This document shows positions 14,148 through 21,969 of a stretch of DNA of 29,350 bases, piece by piece. Made by a program: the position numbers and the translations under genes. Origin of the DNA: UBA668 sp966112835 (GTDB lineage: Bacteria; Actinomycetota; Acidimicrobiia; Acidimicrobiales; Ilumatobacteraceae); the NCBI GenBank assembly GCA_966112835.1, contig CBHWEI010000016.1, forward strand, positions 1 through 29,350. The letters are read 5' to 3'. Every line of letters begins with the position of its first letter. Positions within the stretch are counted from its first letter, which is position 1. Under the pieces are notes generated by a model. The model was not told where the DNA came from and searched no databases. It saw only the letters and a list, made by a program, of their open reading frames with translations.

Positions 14148-15328
14148 TTGAACAGGGCGCGGGCGTTGTCGCCGATGAAGGCTCGGCGCTGGTCGGCCGG
14201 GAACATCGACACCAGCTCGTTCAGGTCGCCGATGTACTCGGGCGTGTGGTCGGCGTGGGGGAAGTCCGACGCCCACAGGAACCGGCTGACGCCGTAGCGC
14301 TCGGCGAGTGCGGGGATCATCCGCTCGTCGGGGTCGGCACTGATCCACACCCGCTCGCGGAAGTAGTCGCTCGGCTTGTGCTGCAGGGGCACGCGGTTGC
14401 CGATGAACGTGTGGCCGTAGACGGCGTCCATGCGGTCCAGCCAGTAGCCGATCCACCCGGCGCCGGACTCGAGGACGAGCACCTTCAGCCGCGGGAACTT
14501 GTCGAACACGCCGTAGTCGAACAGCGTGGTGAACTGCTGCCGCACCCCGTCCGACGCGGACACCGAGGCGAGCAGGCGCAGCTGCTTCACGTTCTCCCAC
14601 GTGCCCATGCGCGTGCCCTTCGTCCACTGCGGCTCGAACGTGGGGTGGATGGCCAGCGGCACGTCCAGATCCTGTGCGGCGGCGAACAGCGCATCGTTGT
14701 CCGGGTGGCCCAGGGGCACGCCGCGGTGGTGGAACGGTGCGACGTAGCCGCCCACCGCGCCCTCACCGACGGCGCGTTCCAGCTCGCGTGCCGCCGCGGC
14801 GGGGTCGGTGAGCGAGAGGTGCGCCGTGGGCACCAGGCGCGGCTCGTCGGCGCAGAACTCGCAGATCCACCGGTTGTACGCGGTGGTGTACGCCTGCGAC
14901 AGCGCAGGGTCCTCCACCTCTGCCTCCCACAGCAGACCGACCGTGGTGTAGAGGATGGCGGTGTCGATGTGCTCGGCGTCGAGCACCTGGATGCGCTCCT
15001 GCGGGTGCATGGAGCCGAACGGCGCCTCACGCAGGTAGGTGCGCTCGGGGTCCTTCTGCATGGCCGGCAGGTCCGGTGCGCCCATCGCGCCGAGCGTGGA
15101 GGGGAAGCCGTTGCGGCTCATCTGCGAGCGCCGCCCGTCGATCTCGAGCTCCTCCAGACCGTGCTCGTCCACGCGGAACCGCAGCGCCCGGTCGCGGAAC
15201 TTCGGGTCGATGTACTCCTCCCACAGGGTGGGTGGCTCGAGGATGTGCCCGTCGGCATCGACGGCGCCGTCCTCGAGGACGGCGTGCGTGTGGTGGATGG
15301 GCTTCTGCGCGGCGACGGTGAGAGCCAT
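14138..15328 (-). CDS. ACMSD-like metal-dependent amidohydrolase (Amidohydro_2)
   Basis: A 396-residue TIM-barrel protein of the amidohydrolase_2 family. The N-terminal VDADGHILEP carries the D-x-H metal motif (His28), AIHPTF supplies the strand-5 histidine, and LWASDFPHADHTPEY contains the strand-8 aspartate, as in ACMSD, LigW and related decarboxylases or hydrolases. The pair VLVLESGAGWIGYWLDRMD is also characteristic of the family. The reaction (decarboxylation or hydrolysis) cannot be assigned. It lies 21 bases downstream of the flavoprotein gene but also has its own TACGGT box eight bases before the ATG, so it may be transcribed from both promoters. Confidence 0.88.
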   Translation of the reverse strand: MALTVAAQKPIHHTHAVLEDGAVDADGHILEPPTLWEEYIDPKFRDRALRFRVDEHGLEELEIDGRRSQMSRNGFPSTLGAMGAPDLPAMQKDPERTYLREAPFGSMHPQERIQVLDAEHIDTAILYTTVGLLWEAEVEDPALSQAYTTAYNRWICEFCADEPRLVPTAHLSLTDPAAAARELERAVGEGAVGGYVAPFHHRGVPLGHPDNDALFAAAQDLDVPLAIHPTFEPQWTKGTRMGTWENVKQLRLLASVSASDGVRQQFTTLFDYGVFDKFPRLKVLVLESGAGWIGYWLDRMDAVYGHTFIGNRVPLQHKPSDYFRERVWISADPDERMIPALAERYGVSRFLWASDFPHADHTPEYIGDLNELVSMFPADQRRAFIGDNARALFKLG

Positions 15329-15336
15329 GCAACGCG

Positions 15337-15342
15337 ACCGTA
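15337..15342 (-). promoter_or_regulatory. TANNNT -10 box of the amidohydrolase gene
   Basis: TACGGT on the minus strand is followed by eight bases and ATG 15328, with no Shine-Dalgarno sequence. It lies in the 21-bp gap after the flavoprotein stop, suggesting an internal leaderless promoter. Confidence 0.5.
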
Positions 15343-15349
15343 CGACCGC

Positions 15350-16333
15350 TCAGGGTTCGAGGGCGTGTCGGAGTGCCTCGGCGGCGCGTCGTCCGGACAG
15401 GACAGCACCTTCCACCTTCGCTCCGTCGAAGGCGTCGCCGGCGAAGCACAGCGGTGGCACGCCGTCGGCCATCAGGAACGGGGCCGGGTGCAGCGTCGTC
15501 GGACGGGCGAACAGCCACCGGTGCACCTGGACCTCGGTGGGTGTGCTGCCCGGCACGATGCCCGTCGCCTCCAGCACCCGTTGCACGATCGTGGCCTCGG
15601 GTGTCTCCCAGTTCGCTCGGCTGAACGCGGGCGTGGTGTGGACGGTGACCGCCGGGACGGCCGAGACGCCCTTGCGTCGGTTGTCGGCCATCCAGTCGAC
15701 GATGTCGTCGCCGGGTCGGACCGCGCCCGGCTCGGCCAGACCTGCGTGCCCGCCGCCGGGCAGCACCGCCAGCACAGCGATGCAGGGGTCGTACTCCACC
15801 GCTCGCAACGCGGTGACGTCGCCGGGCGACAACTGCACCACTCCTGCGGCCAGCAGTGCCAACGACTGCGGTACGGGCGCGGTCAACAACAATGCGTCGG
15901 CGGCCAGGTGCTCGTCGGACGCAAGGGTGACCCGCCAGCCGTCGCCGTTGCGGCCGATGGCGCGGACCAGTGTCGAGGTGCGCACCTCCAGGCCTGCCGC
16001 CAGGTGGTGCGCGATCGCGTTCATCGTCGGGGTGCCGCAGTAGCGGACGTGGCCGTCGGTGTCGGTGACGCCGTTCGGGCCCACCTGGCCGTTGAACCAC
16101 GGGGCGACCAGGCCCTGCTCGGTCCACTCGGCGACGATGCCGGCGAACTCGGCGGTGTGCGCGGTGATGAACTGGGCGCCGTGGTCGAGCGTGGCGTCGC
16201 CGATGCGTCGGGTCGCCATGCGGCCGCCGGGCCGTCGCCCTTTGTCGAGCACCACCACGTCGTGCTGCGCCGCGAGCAGTCGGGCCGCGCTGAGTCCTGC
16301 CAACCCGGCTCCGACCACGACGATTCGAGACAT
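15350..16333 (-). CDS. Renalase-like FAD-dependent oxidoreductase
   Basis: A 327-residue flavoprotein. The N-terminal VVVGAGLAGLSAARLL is the dinucleotide-binding GxGxxG motif, LDKGRRPGGRMATRR is the following FAD-contacting segment of amine-oxidase-type proteins, and LDHGAQF continues the pattern seen in renalase and COG3380 proteins. The C-terminal CFAGDAFDGAKVEGAVLSG completes the FAD site. Known renalases oxidise isomeric forms of NAD(P)H; the role here is unproven. It is divergent from the FeS photolyase gene, with 58 bases between. A TAGGTT box seven bases before its ATG indicates a leaderless transcript. Confidence 0.85.
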   Translation of the reverse strand: MSRIVVVGAGLAGLSAARLLAAQHDVVVLDKGRRPGGRMATRRIGDATLDHGAQFITAHTAEFAGIVAEWTEQGLVAPWFNGQVGPNGVTDTDGHVRYCGTPTMNAIAHHLAAGLEVRTSTLVRAIGRNGDGWRVTLASDEHLAADALLLTAPVPQSLALLAAGVVQLSPGDVTALRAVEYDPCIAVLAVLPGGGHAGLAEPGAVRPGDDIVDWMADNRRKGVSAVPAVTVHTTPAFSRANWETPEATIVQRVLEATGIVPGSTPTEVQVHRWLFARPTTLHPAPFLMADGVPPLCFAGDAFDGAKVEGAVLSGRRAAEALRHALEP

Positions 16334-16340
16334 CGTCCGG

Positions 16341-16346
16341 AACCTA
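16341..16346 (-). promoter_or_regulatory. TANNNT -10 box of the renalase-like gene
   Basis: TAGGTT on the minus strand, then seven bases, then ATG 16333. It is identical in box and spacing to the site before the AlkZ-like gene at 17956. Confidence 0.6.
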
Positions 16347-16391
16347 GCGGCGCAACTGGACCGATCGGACCGGCGCGGCTAGTCATGCAGC

Positions 16392-17921
16392 GTGAGCAAC
16401 AGCGTTGGCGCGTCGGGGCAACTGCCCACGGTGTGGGTGCTCGGCGACCAGTTGTCCCGCGACCACGGTGCGCTGCGCGGCCGCCGGCCCGGCGAGTGCC
16501 GTGTGCTGCTGGTGGAGAGCGAGGCCATGGTGACGTCGGCCCGCTGGCACCGTCAGCGGCTGCACATGGTGCTGTCGGCCATGGCGCACTTCGCCGACGA
16601 CCTTCGCCGCGAGGGGTTCCACGTGGACCACCGCCGGGCGCCGACGTTGCGCGCCGGGCTTCGCGACCACATGGCCGAACACGGCCCGAGCCGGGTGGTG
16701 GCCGCCGAGCCGCATCGGTGGGCCACCCGCGACCGCATGGCGGCGTGGGGTGTCGAGCTGGTGCCCGACGATCTGTTCCTCACCCACCCTGCGCAATTCG
16801 CCGAGTGGGCGAGCGGCCGTCGCCGGCTGACGATGGAGGACTTCTACCGCTGGCAGCGGCTGCGCCTCGGCGTGTTGATGGAACCGGGTCCAGGCGGTCC
16901 CCAACCCGTCGGCGGCCAGTGGAACTTCGACCACGACAACCGCGAGCCACCGCCGCGTGACGGCCGGTCCTGGCCGGCGATCACCCGGTTCGACCTGGAC
17001 GACATCGACCGGGCGGTGCTCGACCGGCTGCCCGCCGACGTGGTCGGCGCGCCGCCGGACGGCACCTGGCCCGTCACCCGTCAGCAGGCGCTGGTGCGGT
17101 TGCACGAGTTCATCGCCGACGGCCTGCCGCGGTTCGGCCCGCACGAGGACGCGATGCTGACCGGCGAGTGGAAGCTCGCCCACTCGGTCCTGGCCGCGTC
17201 GATGAACCTGGGGCTCTTGCACCCGGCCGAGGTGGTGCGCGCCGCCGAGGACGCGTTCCACACGGGCGCGGTGTGGCTCGCCTCGGTGGAGGGGTTCGTG
17301 CGCCAGGTCATCGGCTGGCGCGAGTACGTGTGGGGCGTCTACTGGCTGTGGATGCCCGAGTACCGCGGCAAGAACCACCTGGGCGCCACGCGCCCCGTGC
17401 CACCGGCGTTCACGGGCGAGGTGCCCACCGAGATGGCGTGCGTCAGCGGCGTCGTGCGGCATCTGCACGACCACGGGTACACCCACCACATCGAGCGACT
17501 GATGGTGCTGGGCAACCTGGCGCTCACCGCAGGGGTGGACCCGTGGGCCATGAGCGAGTGGATGCGGGTGATGTTCGTCGACGGTGCCGAGTGGGTGATG
17601 CTGCCGAACGTGGTGGGCATGGCCCTGCACGCCGACGGCGGGATGATGGCCACCAAGCCCTACGCCTCGGGCGGCGCCTACATCAACAAGATGAGCGACT
17701 CGTGCCGCGGCTGCCGGTTCGACCCCAAACGGCGGACCGGCGACGACGCCTGCCCGTACACCACGCTGTACTGGGACTTCCTGGCTCGCCACCACGATGC
17801 GCTGCGCGGCAACCATCGCATGGCCCGGCCGCTCGCCGCGATGCGCCAACTGGGCGATCTGGTGGAGGTACGTGCACGTGCGGCCGAGGTGCTCGAGCGC
17901 CTCGATGCCGGCACGCTCTGA
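16392..17921 (+). CDS. FeS-containing bacterial (6-4) photolyase (PhrB/CryPro type)
   Basis: A 509-residue cryptochrome/photolyase of the FeS-BCP class. The N-terminal Rossmann-like domain begins VWVLGDQLSRDH, and the C-terminal half is the FAD-binding helical domain with GWREYVWGVYWL and NVVGMALHADGG. The four cysteines expected to hold a 4Fe-4S cluster are Cys350 (TEMACVSG), Cys438 and Cys441 (SCRGC) and Cys454 (DACPYTTLYWDF), which as I recall are the same numbers as in Agrobacterium PhrB. His365-His366 correspond to the histidines needed for (6-4) photoproduct repair. Start is GTG 16392; a weak TAGTCA lies six bases before it. It would repair UV-induced (6-4) lesions using blue light. Confidence 0.93.
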   Translation: MSNSVGASGQLPTVWVLGDQLSRDHGALRGRRPGECRVLLVESEAMVTSARWHRQRLHMVLSAMAHFADDLRREGFHVDHRRAPTLRAGLRDHMAEHGPSRVVAAEPHRWATRDRMAAWGVELVPDDLFLTHPAQFAEWASGRRRLTMEDFYRWQRLRLGVLMEPGPGGPQPVGGQWNFDHDNREPPPRDGRSWPAITRFDLDDIDRAVLDRLPADVVGAPPDGTWPVTRQQALVRLHEFIADGLPRFGPHEDAMLTGEWKLAHSVLAASMNLGLLHPAEVVRAAEDAFHTGAVWLASVEGFVRQVIGWREYVWGVYWLWMPEYRGKNHLGATRPVPPAFTGEVPTEMACVSGVVRHLHDHGYTHHIERLMVLGNLALTAGVDPWAMSEWMRVMFVDGAEWVMLPNVVGMALHADGGMMATKPYASGGAYINKMSDSCRGCRFDPKRRTGDDACPYTTLYWDFLARHHDALRGNHRMARPLAAMRQLGDLVEVRARAAEVLERLDAGTL

Positions 17922-17955
17922 GATGACAGGCCGCCCGTGTCCGGCGACCCGGGAC

Positions 17956-17961
17956 TAGGTT
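17956..17961 (+). promoter_or_regulatory. TANNNT -10 box of the AlkZ-like gene
   Basis: TAGGTT, then seven bases, then GTG 17969, with no Shine-Dalgarno sequence: a leaderless GTG start. Confidence 0.6.
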
Positions 17962-17968
17962 CGCCGGG

Positions 17969-19066
17969 GTGACCGAGGTGCACCGATTAGACGTGGACGA
18001 GGCCCGCCGCATCGCCGTGCGCGCCCAGCTCCTCGACGCGACCCGCCCCACCGACCTGCTCGACGTCGTCCGCCGGCTCACCCTGGTGCAGCACGACCAG
18101 ACGGCTGCCGTCGCGCCGAATGCCGACCTGGTGCTGTGGACGCGCATCGGCCCTGACTACGCCCCCGCCGAACTGCAGGCCGCCCTCGACGACCGGCGGC
18201 TGGTCGAGCTGCGCGGGTTCATCCGCCCCGCCGAGGACATCGCCCTGTACCGGGCCGAGATGGCGGCCTGGCCGAACACCGACGACCCGAAGAACTACCG
18301 CACCGGACAGGCCGCGTGGGTGGCCGCGAACGACGCCTGCAAGCTGGACATCATTCGTCGCCTGCGGCAGTCGGGGCCGATGACGTCGAAGGAACTGCCC
18401 GACACGTGTGTGAGGCCGTGGGCGTCGAGCGGGTGGAACAACAACCGCAACGTGGTGATGATGCTCGGGTTCATGGAGGTGCGTGGCGAGGTGGCCACCG
18501 CAGGCCGCGAGGGCCGCGACCGTCTGTGGGACCTGGCCGAGCGGGTGTACCCGAAGGGCAAGGGCCTGGCCGTCGACCGGGCGCGCCGCACCCGCGACGA
18601 ACGGCGGCTGCGTGCGCTGGGCATCGCCAGGGCGAAGGCCACCGAGGCGATGATCGAGCCCAACGCCGTCGGCGACGTGGGCGAGCCGGCCATCATCGAC
18701 GGCGTGCCCGGCGAATGGCGGGTGGACCCGGAACAGCTCGGCCTGCCGTTCCAGGGCCGTGCCGCGCTGCTGTCGCCGCTGGACCGCCTGGTGTACGACC
18801 GGGCGCGCATGGTCGACCTGTTCCAGTTCGACTACGCGCTCGAGATGTACAAGCCGGTCGAACAGCGCAAGTGGGGCTACTGGGCGTTGCCGATCCTGTA
18901 CGGCGAGCGGCTGGTGGGCAAGCTCGACGCCACGTGGGATCGAAAGCGCCGCGAGCTGCGGGTCGACGCGCTGCACGAGGACGTGCGGTTCACGAAGGCC
19001 ATGGCGGCCGCGGTCGACGCGGAGATCGCCGACCTGGGCGCGTGGCTGCAGGGCTGGGCGCGCTAG
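17969..19066 (+). CDS. AlkZ/YcaQ-like winged-helix DNA glycosylase (HTH_42)
   Basis: A 365-residue protein of the HTH_42 (formerly DUF1006) family, which includes interstrand-crosslink glycosylases AlkZ and YcaQ. The segment RRLTLVQHDQTAAV aligns with the catalytic Q-x-D/Q motif of that family, so Gln41 and Asp43 are candidate active-site residues, and ADLVLWTRIG follows as in YcaQ. RPAEDIALYRAEMAAW and the C-terminal LSPLDRLVYDRARMVDLFQF, EMYKPVEQRKWGYWALPILY are also family-typical. It would remove alkylated or crosslinked bases; the substrate is inferred. Its TAG stop (19064-19066) shares the palindrome CTAG with the stop of the convergent polymerase gene. Confidence 0.85.
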   Translation: MTEVHRLDVDEARRIAVRAQLLDATRPTDLLDVVRRLTLVQHDQTAAVAPNADLVLWTRIGPDYAPAELQAALDDRRLVELRGFIRPAEDIALYRAEMAAWPNTDDPKNYRTGQAAWVAANDACKLDIIRRLRQSGPMTSKELPDTCVRPWASSGWNNNRNVVMMLGFMEVRGEVATAGREGRDRLWDLAERVYPKGKGLAVDRARRTRDERRLRALGIARAKATEAMIEPNAVGDVGEPAIIDGVPGEWRVDPEQLGLPFQGRAALLSPLDRLVYDRARMVDLFQFDYALEMYKPVEQRKWGYWALPILYGERLVGKLDATWDRKRRELRVDALHEDVRFTKAMAAAVDAEIADLGAWLQGWAR

Positions 19067-20319
19067 AGCTCGCGCTCGGCCAGTTCGCGGAACTCGTCGG
19101 GCACCGAGCCGTGGGTGCCCAGCGCGACCGAGCCGTAGGCGACCGCCGCCCTGCCGAACTTCTTGCGCACCTCGTCGATGGAGTGGTCGACGACGAACCG
19201 TGCTCCGGCCGCGTCGCCCGACGTGTCGGCCGGGTGGGTGTGCTCGTCGCCGTCGAGCGGCAGTTCGAGTTGCAGCGACGCCTGGTCGACCAGGTTCGAC
19301 ACCGAGATGCCGAGCAGCGAGATGAGCACGGGTTCGGGGCCGCCCGGCGAGAGCGCGCTCCACACCAACCGTTCGGTGATCTCGGTGAGGGTGAGCGTGC
19401 TGTTCACCGGCGCCGGGCCGGTGTGCGAGCGGGTGATGGCCTTCATGCCGGCGAAGCGGATGCGCACGGTGACGGTACGGCCGGCGCGGTGCTTGGCGCG
19501 CAACCGGCCACCCACCCGGTCGGCGAGGTGGCCGAGCACTTCGCGCACGAACCGCTCGTCGGGCTCGCGGCGGGCGAACGCGGACTGGGCGCCCACCGAA
19601 CCGGCGCGCCCGTTGGGACGCACCTTGCGCCGGTCGTCGTTGTTGGCCAGCGAGCCCACCTTGCTGCCCAGCGCCTTGCCCAGCAGCGACTGCAACGCGT
19701 CGGGCGACGACTCGGCCAGCTCGCCGATGGTGCGGATGCCGCGGCCGGCCAGCTTGGCCTGCGTGACCGGGCCGATGCCCCACATCAGCCCGACCGGTAG
19801 CGGGTGCAGGAACTCGCGTTCCAGGTGCGGCTGCACCACCACCAGCCCGTCGGGCTTGGCCACCTGCGAGGCGATCTTCGCCAGGTGCTTGGTGCGCGCC
19901 GCGCCCACCGAGATGGGCAGGCCCAGCTCGTCGCGCACGCGCTCGCGGATGCGAGTGGCGATGACCTCGGGCGGGCCGAACAGGCGCACCGAGCCGGTGA
20001 CGTCGACGAACGCCTCGTCGATGGAGATGCGCTGCACCATGGGCGTGAAGTCGTTCAGCACCGCCATCACCTCGTCGCCCAGGCGTTGGTACTCCTTGAA
20101 GTGCCCGTCGACGAACTGCAGGATGGGGCACAGACGGCGGGCCTCGGTGCCGGACATGCCGCTGGCCACGCCGAAGCGCTTGGCCTCGTACGAGCAGGCC
20201 AGCACCACGCCGCCGCCCACGGCGATGGGCTTGCCCCTCAGCTCGGGGTGCAGCATCTGCTCGACCGACGCGTAGAACGCGTCGAGGTCGGCGTGCAGAA
20301 TGGTGGGGCCGGCGTCCAT
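19063..20319 (-). CDS. dinB: DNA polymerase IV (Y-family translesion polymerase)
   Basis: A 418-residue Y-family polymerase. The palm motifs are complete: HADLDAFYASVE (metal ligand Asp11, steric-gate region at 15-16) and ISIDEAFVDVTG (Asp101 and Glu102). The thumb has KPDGLVVV and GIGPVTQAKLAGRGIRTIGE, and the little-finger domain continues to about residue 345. LQLELPLD near residue 350 may be a beta-clamp binding motif. The C-terminus extends about 60 residues beyond it and I do not recognise that part. Start ATG 20319 fits the family N-terminus; a much longer upstream frame runs through the SOS box and the antisense of another gene and is not used. A perfect SOS box lies 12 bases upstream, so the gene should be LexA-controlled. 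Confidence 0.95.
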   Translation of the reverse strand: MDAGPTILHADLDAFYASVEQMLHPELRGKPIAVGGGVVLACSYEAKRFGVASGMSGTEARRLCPILQFVDGHFKEYQRLGDEVMAVLNDFTPMVQRISIDEAFVDVTGSVRLFGPPEVIATRIRERVRDELGLPISVGAARTKHLAKIASQVAKPDGLVVVQPHLEREFLHPLPVGLMWGIGPVTQAKLAGRGIRTIGELAESSPDALQSLLGKALGSKVGSLANNDDRRKVRPNGRAGSVGAQSAFARREPDERFVREVLGHLADRVGGRLRAKHRAGRTVTVRIRFAGMKAITRSHTGPAPVNSTLTLTEITERLVWSALSPGGPEPVLISLLGISVSNLVDQASLQLELPLDGDEHTHPADTSGDAAGARFVVDHSIDEVRKKFGRAAVAYGSVALGTHGSVPDEFRELAEREL

Positions 20320-20324
20320 GGTCT

Positions 20325-20354
20325 GCAATGATCGAACAAATGTTCGATCATTGC
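20325..20354. repeat. Extended 14-bp-arm palindrome containing the SOS box
   Basis: GCAATGATCGAACA and TGTTCGATCATTGC form a perfect 14-bp inverted repeat around two bases (AA). Seven bases of symmetry on each side lie outside the 16-bp SOS core, more than LexA binding needs. The decayed MBL-rhodanese gene begins within ten bases of its right end. Confidence 0.85.
20332..20347 (-). promoter_or_regulatory. Perfect LexA (SOS) box upstream of dinB
   Basis: TCGAACAAATGTTCGA matches the actinobacterial SOS consensus TCGAAC-N4-GTTCGA exactly. It ends 12 bases before the dinB start. A possible -10 (GATCAT, eight bases before ATG) overlaps its dinB-proximal end, so bound LexA should block transcription. 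Confidence 0.9.
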
Positions 20355-20362
20355 AAGAGGAC

Positions 20363-20943
20363 GATGTGCGGTGGTGTCTCGAGACGCCTGGCCACACGCC
20401 CGAGTCCATCAGCATCGTGGTGCACCCCGATGGCGTCGAGTCGGCGCCGTACGGCGTGCTCACGGGCGACACGCTGTTCATCGGCGACGTGGGCCGGCCC
20501 GACCTGCTCGCCTCGGTCGGTGCCACCGCCGACGAACTGGCTCGGAAGCTGTACCACTCGCTGCACGAGCAGCTGCTGCCACTGCCCGACGAGACGCGGG
20601 TGTTCCCCGCGCACGGTGCCGGCTCGGCCTGTGGCAAGAACCTCTCCACCGAGACCGTGTCGCCGAGCGCACGCGGATGGTCGAGGGCCTGGTGCTGGTC
20701 GACGTGCGCAACCAGGGCGAGGTCGAGCAGGGCACCATCGACAGCGCCCGCCACATCGCACTGCCGTCGTTGCTCGCCCGCGTCGACGAACTGGATCGCA
20801 ACGCTCCGACCGTGGTGTTCTGCGCCGGTGGCTACCGATCGGCCATCGCCTCGAGCCTGCTGCGTTCGCACGGCTTCACGGACGTGAGCGATCTGATCGG
20901 TGGCTACACGGCCTGGGCGGCGTACCTCGCAGCCACGAACTGA
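20363..20943 (+). pseudogene. Decayed MBL-fold hydrolase/rhodanese fusion gene
   Basis: Two fragments of one protein family lie in different frames. Bases ~20363-20655 encode ETPGHTPESISIVV, GVLTGDTLFIGDVGRPDLL and FPAHGAGSACGKNLSTETVS, the second half of a metallo-beta-lactamase domain like that of MBL-rhodanese (persulfide-dioxygenase-like) proteins. The first half, including HxHxDH, is absent. After the STET segment the frame changes and a rhodanese domain follows with LVLVDVRNQGEVEQG and the active-site loop VVFCAGGYRSA. Relatives have about 150-180 residues and another rhodanese domain between these segments, so there is a 5' truncation, an internal deletion and a frameshift. The last domain is intact and could be translated from ATG 20677 (88 residues), but no ribosome-binding site is seen. 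Confidence 0.8.
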
Positions 20944-20944
20944 C

Positions 20945-21658
20945 TCACGCTTCTCGATGCGCCAGGGTGCGGGTGCGTTCGACCATGGCGTCGAACAGCG
21001 CGAGGAGCTCCGGCGCGCGCGATGCGACGGCCTCGCGCTGACGGGCCACGGCGGCGTCGTCGCCGCGGGCGATCGGGCCGGTGAGCGCAGCCGGTCCACC
21101 CATTGCGGCCCAGTTCTCCAGCGCCGCACGAACCAGCGGCACCAGTATTCGGCGGTCCGGTCCGGCGGTGGCCAGGAGTTGTTCGGCCGCGTCCTCCAGC
21201 GTGACCAGGAAGTTCGAGGCGATCGAGGCTGCCGCGTGGTACGCGGCGCGGTCCTGATCGGCGACCTCGAACGCCTGCATGCCCAACTCGTCTGCCAGAC
21301 GCCGGGCCAGGGCGAGCGCCCGGGTGGTGCTGCCGGCGATCGCGGCGCCGCAGCCCTGGAACGTGGCGCCGGCGAGCGTCACCGTCATGAGCGGGTGCAG
21401 CGCGAACGCCTCGTGCGGGGCCAGCAGGTCCAGCCCCCAGGCGCCCGCGCAGTGGCCGACCAGCGGGCCGGGGACCACCGCGGCGGCGGCCGCGACGATC
21501 TCGCGGTCGGGCACGGCCAGCAGCACGGCGTCGAACCCCGTCCCGTCGAAACCGCGGCCGAACGGGCCGTGCGCGTGCGGCAGCGCCGCCGCGAGCGCGG
21601 TGCCCATGCGACCTGCGCCGACGATCGCCAGGCGAACCGGTGCGGGCGCGTCGGTCAT
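20945..21658 (-). CDS. Rossmann-like protein with DUF2520 domain
   Basis: A 237-residue protein. LAIVGAGRMGTALAAAL (residues ~9-25) is the NAD(P)-binding glycine loop, and FDAVLLAVPDREI is the following Rossmann strand. FALHPLMTV and AAYHAAASIASNFLVTL are conserved in the DUF2520 C-terminal helical domain, which resembles 6-phosphogluconate or ketopantoate dehydrogenases. In other bacteria such genes often lie before panC, but no pantothenate gene is visible here. The start ATG 21658 overlaps the stop of the small acetyltransferase gene as ATGA. The stop is one base from the end of the rhodanese remnant on the other strand. Confidence 0.88.
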   Translation of the reverse strand: MTDAPAPVRLAIVGAGRMGTALAAALPHAHGPFGRGFDGTGFDAVLLAVPDREIVAAAAAVVPGPLVGHCAGAWGLDLLAPHEAFALHPLMTVTLAGATFQGCGAAIAGSTTRALALARRLADELGMQAFEVADQDRAAYHAAASIASNFLVTLEDAAEQLLATAGPDRRILVPLVRAALENWAAMGGPAALTGPIARGDDAAVARQREAVASRAPELLALFDAMVERTRTLAHREA

Positions 21659-21969
21659 TGCGCCGGCAGATCATACCGGGCACGGGCGTCGACCGGCACC
21701 AGGTCGAGGTACTCGGCCGGGTGGTCGGCGATGACCTTGCGCACGTACGGGCACGAGGGCAGCACGGCCAGGCCCTGTCGCCGCGCGTCGGCGAGCGCGA
21801 ACTCGACCAGGCGGCGGGCGACTCCCTTGCCCTCGTGGCCGGGCTTGGTCTCGGTGTGGGTGAACATGATGGTGTGCTCGTCGCGGCGGTACTCGGCGAT
21901 GCCAGCCAGTTCGCCGTCGTCGTCGATCTCGTAGCGCTGTGCGTCGGGCTGGTCGCGGATGTCGCTCAT
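21655..21969 (-). CDS. Small GNAT-like N-acetyltransferase (YjdJ/NATD1 type)
   Basis: A 104-residue single-domain protein. FTHTETKPGHEGKGVARRLV carries the acetyl-CoA loop (GHEGKGVA), and LAVLPSCPYVRKVIADHPAE is the conserved CPYV segment of the short YjdJ/NATD1 acetyltransferases. These proteins are about half the length of ordinary GNATs, so it is full length. The start ATG 21969 overlaps the upstream hydrolase stop as ATGA, and its own stop overlaps the DUF2520 gene as ATGA, so it is the middle gene of a coupled trio. The substrate is unknown. Confidence 0.88.
   Translation of the reverse strand: MSDIRDQPDAQRYEIDDDGELAGIAEYRRDEHTIMFTHTETKPGHEGKGVARRLVEFALADARRQGLAVLPSCPYVRKVIADHPAEYLDLVPVDARARYDLPAQ

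Noticed and set aside
16380..16385. TAGTCA as the photolyase -10 box
   Set aside because: It lacks the final T of TANNNT, so it was not counted among the leaderless promoters, although the six-base spacing to GTG 16392 would fit.
14246..16960. A ~900-codon open frame on the plus strand across the amidohydrolase and flavoprotein genes
   Set aside because: It is antisense to two clearly recognisable genes, has an Arg/His/Gly/Val-rich composition typical of shadow frames in GC-rich DNA, and shows no domain.
20677..20943. Intact stand-alone rhodanese gene
   Set aside because: The domain is complete, but there is no ribosome-binding site or promoter, and the upstream remnant shows it is the tail of a larger decayed gene; it is reported inside the pseudogene instead.
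20320..21129. A ~270-residue N-terminal extension of DNA polymerase IV
   Set aside because: It would translate the SOS box and the antisense of the rhodanese remnant; the polymerase family N-terminus and SOS box position fix the start at 20319.
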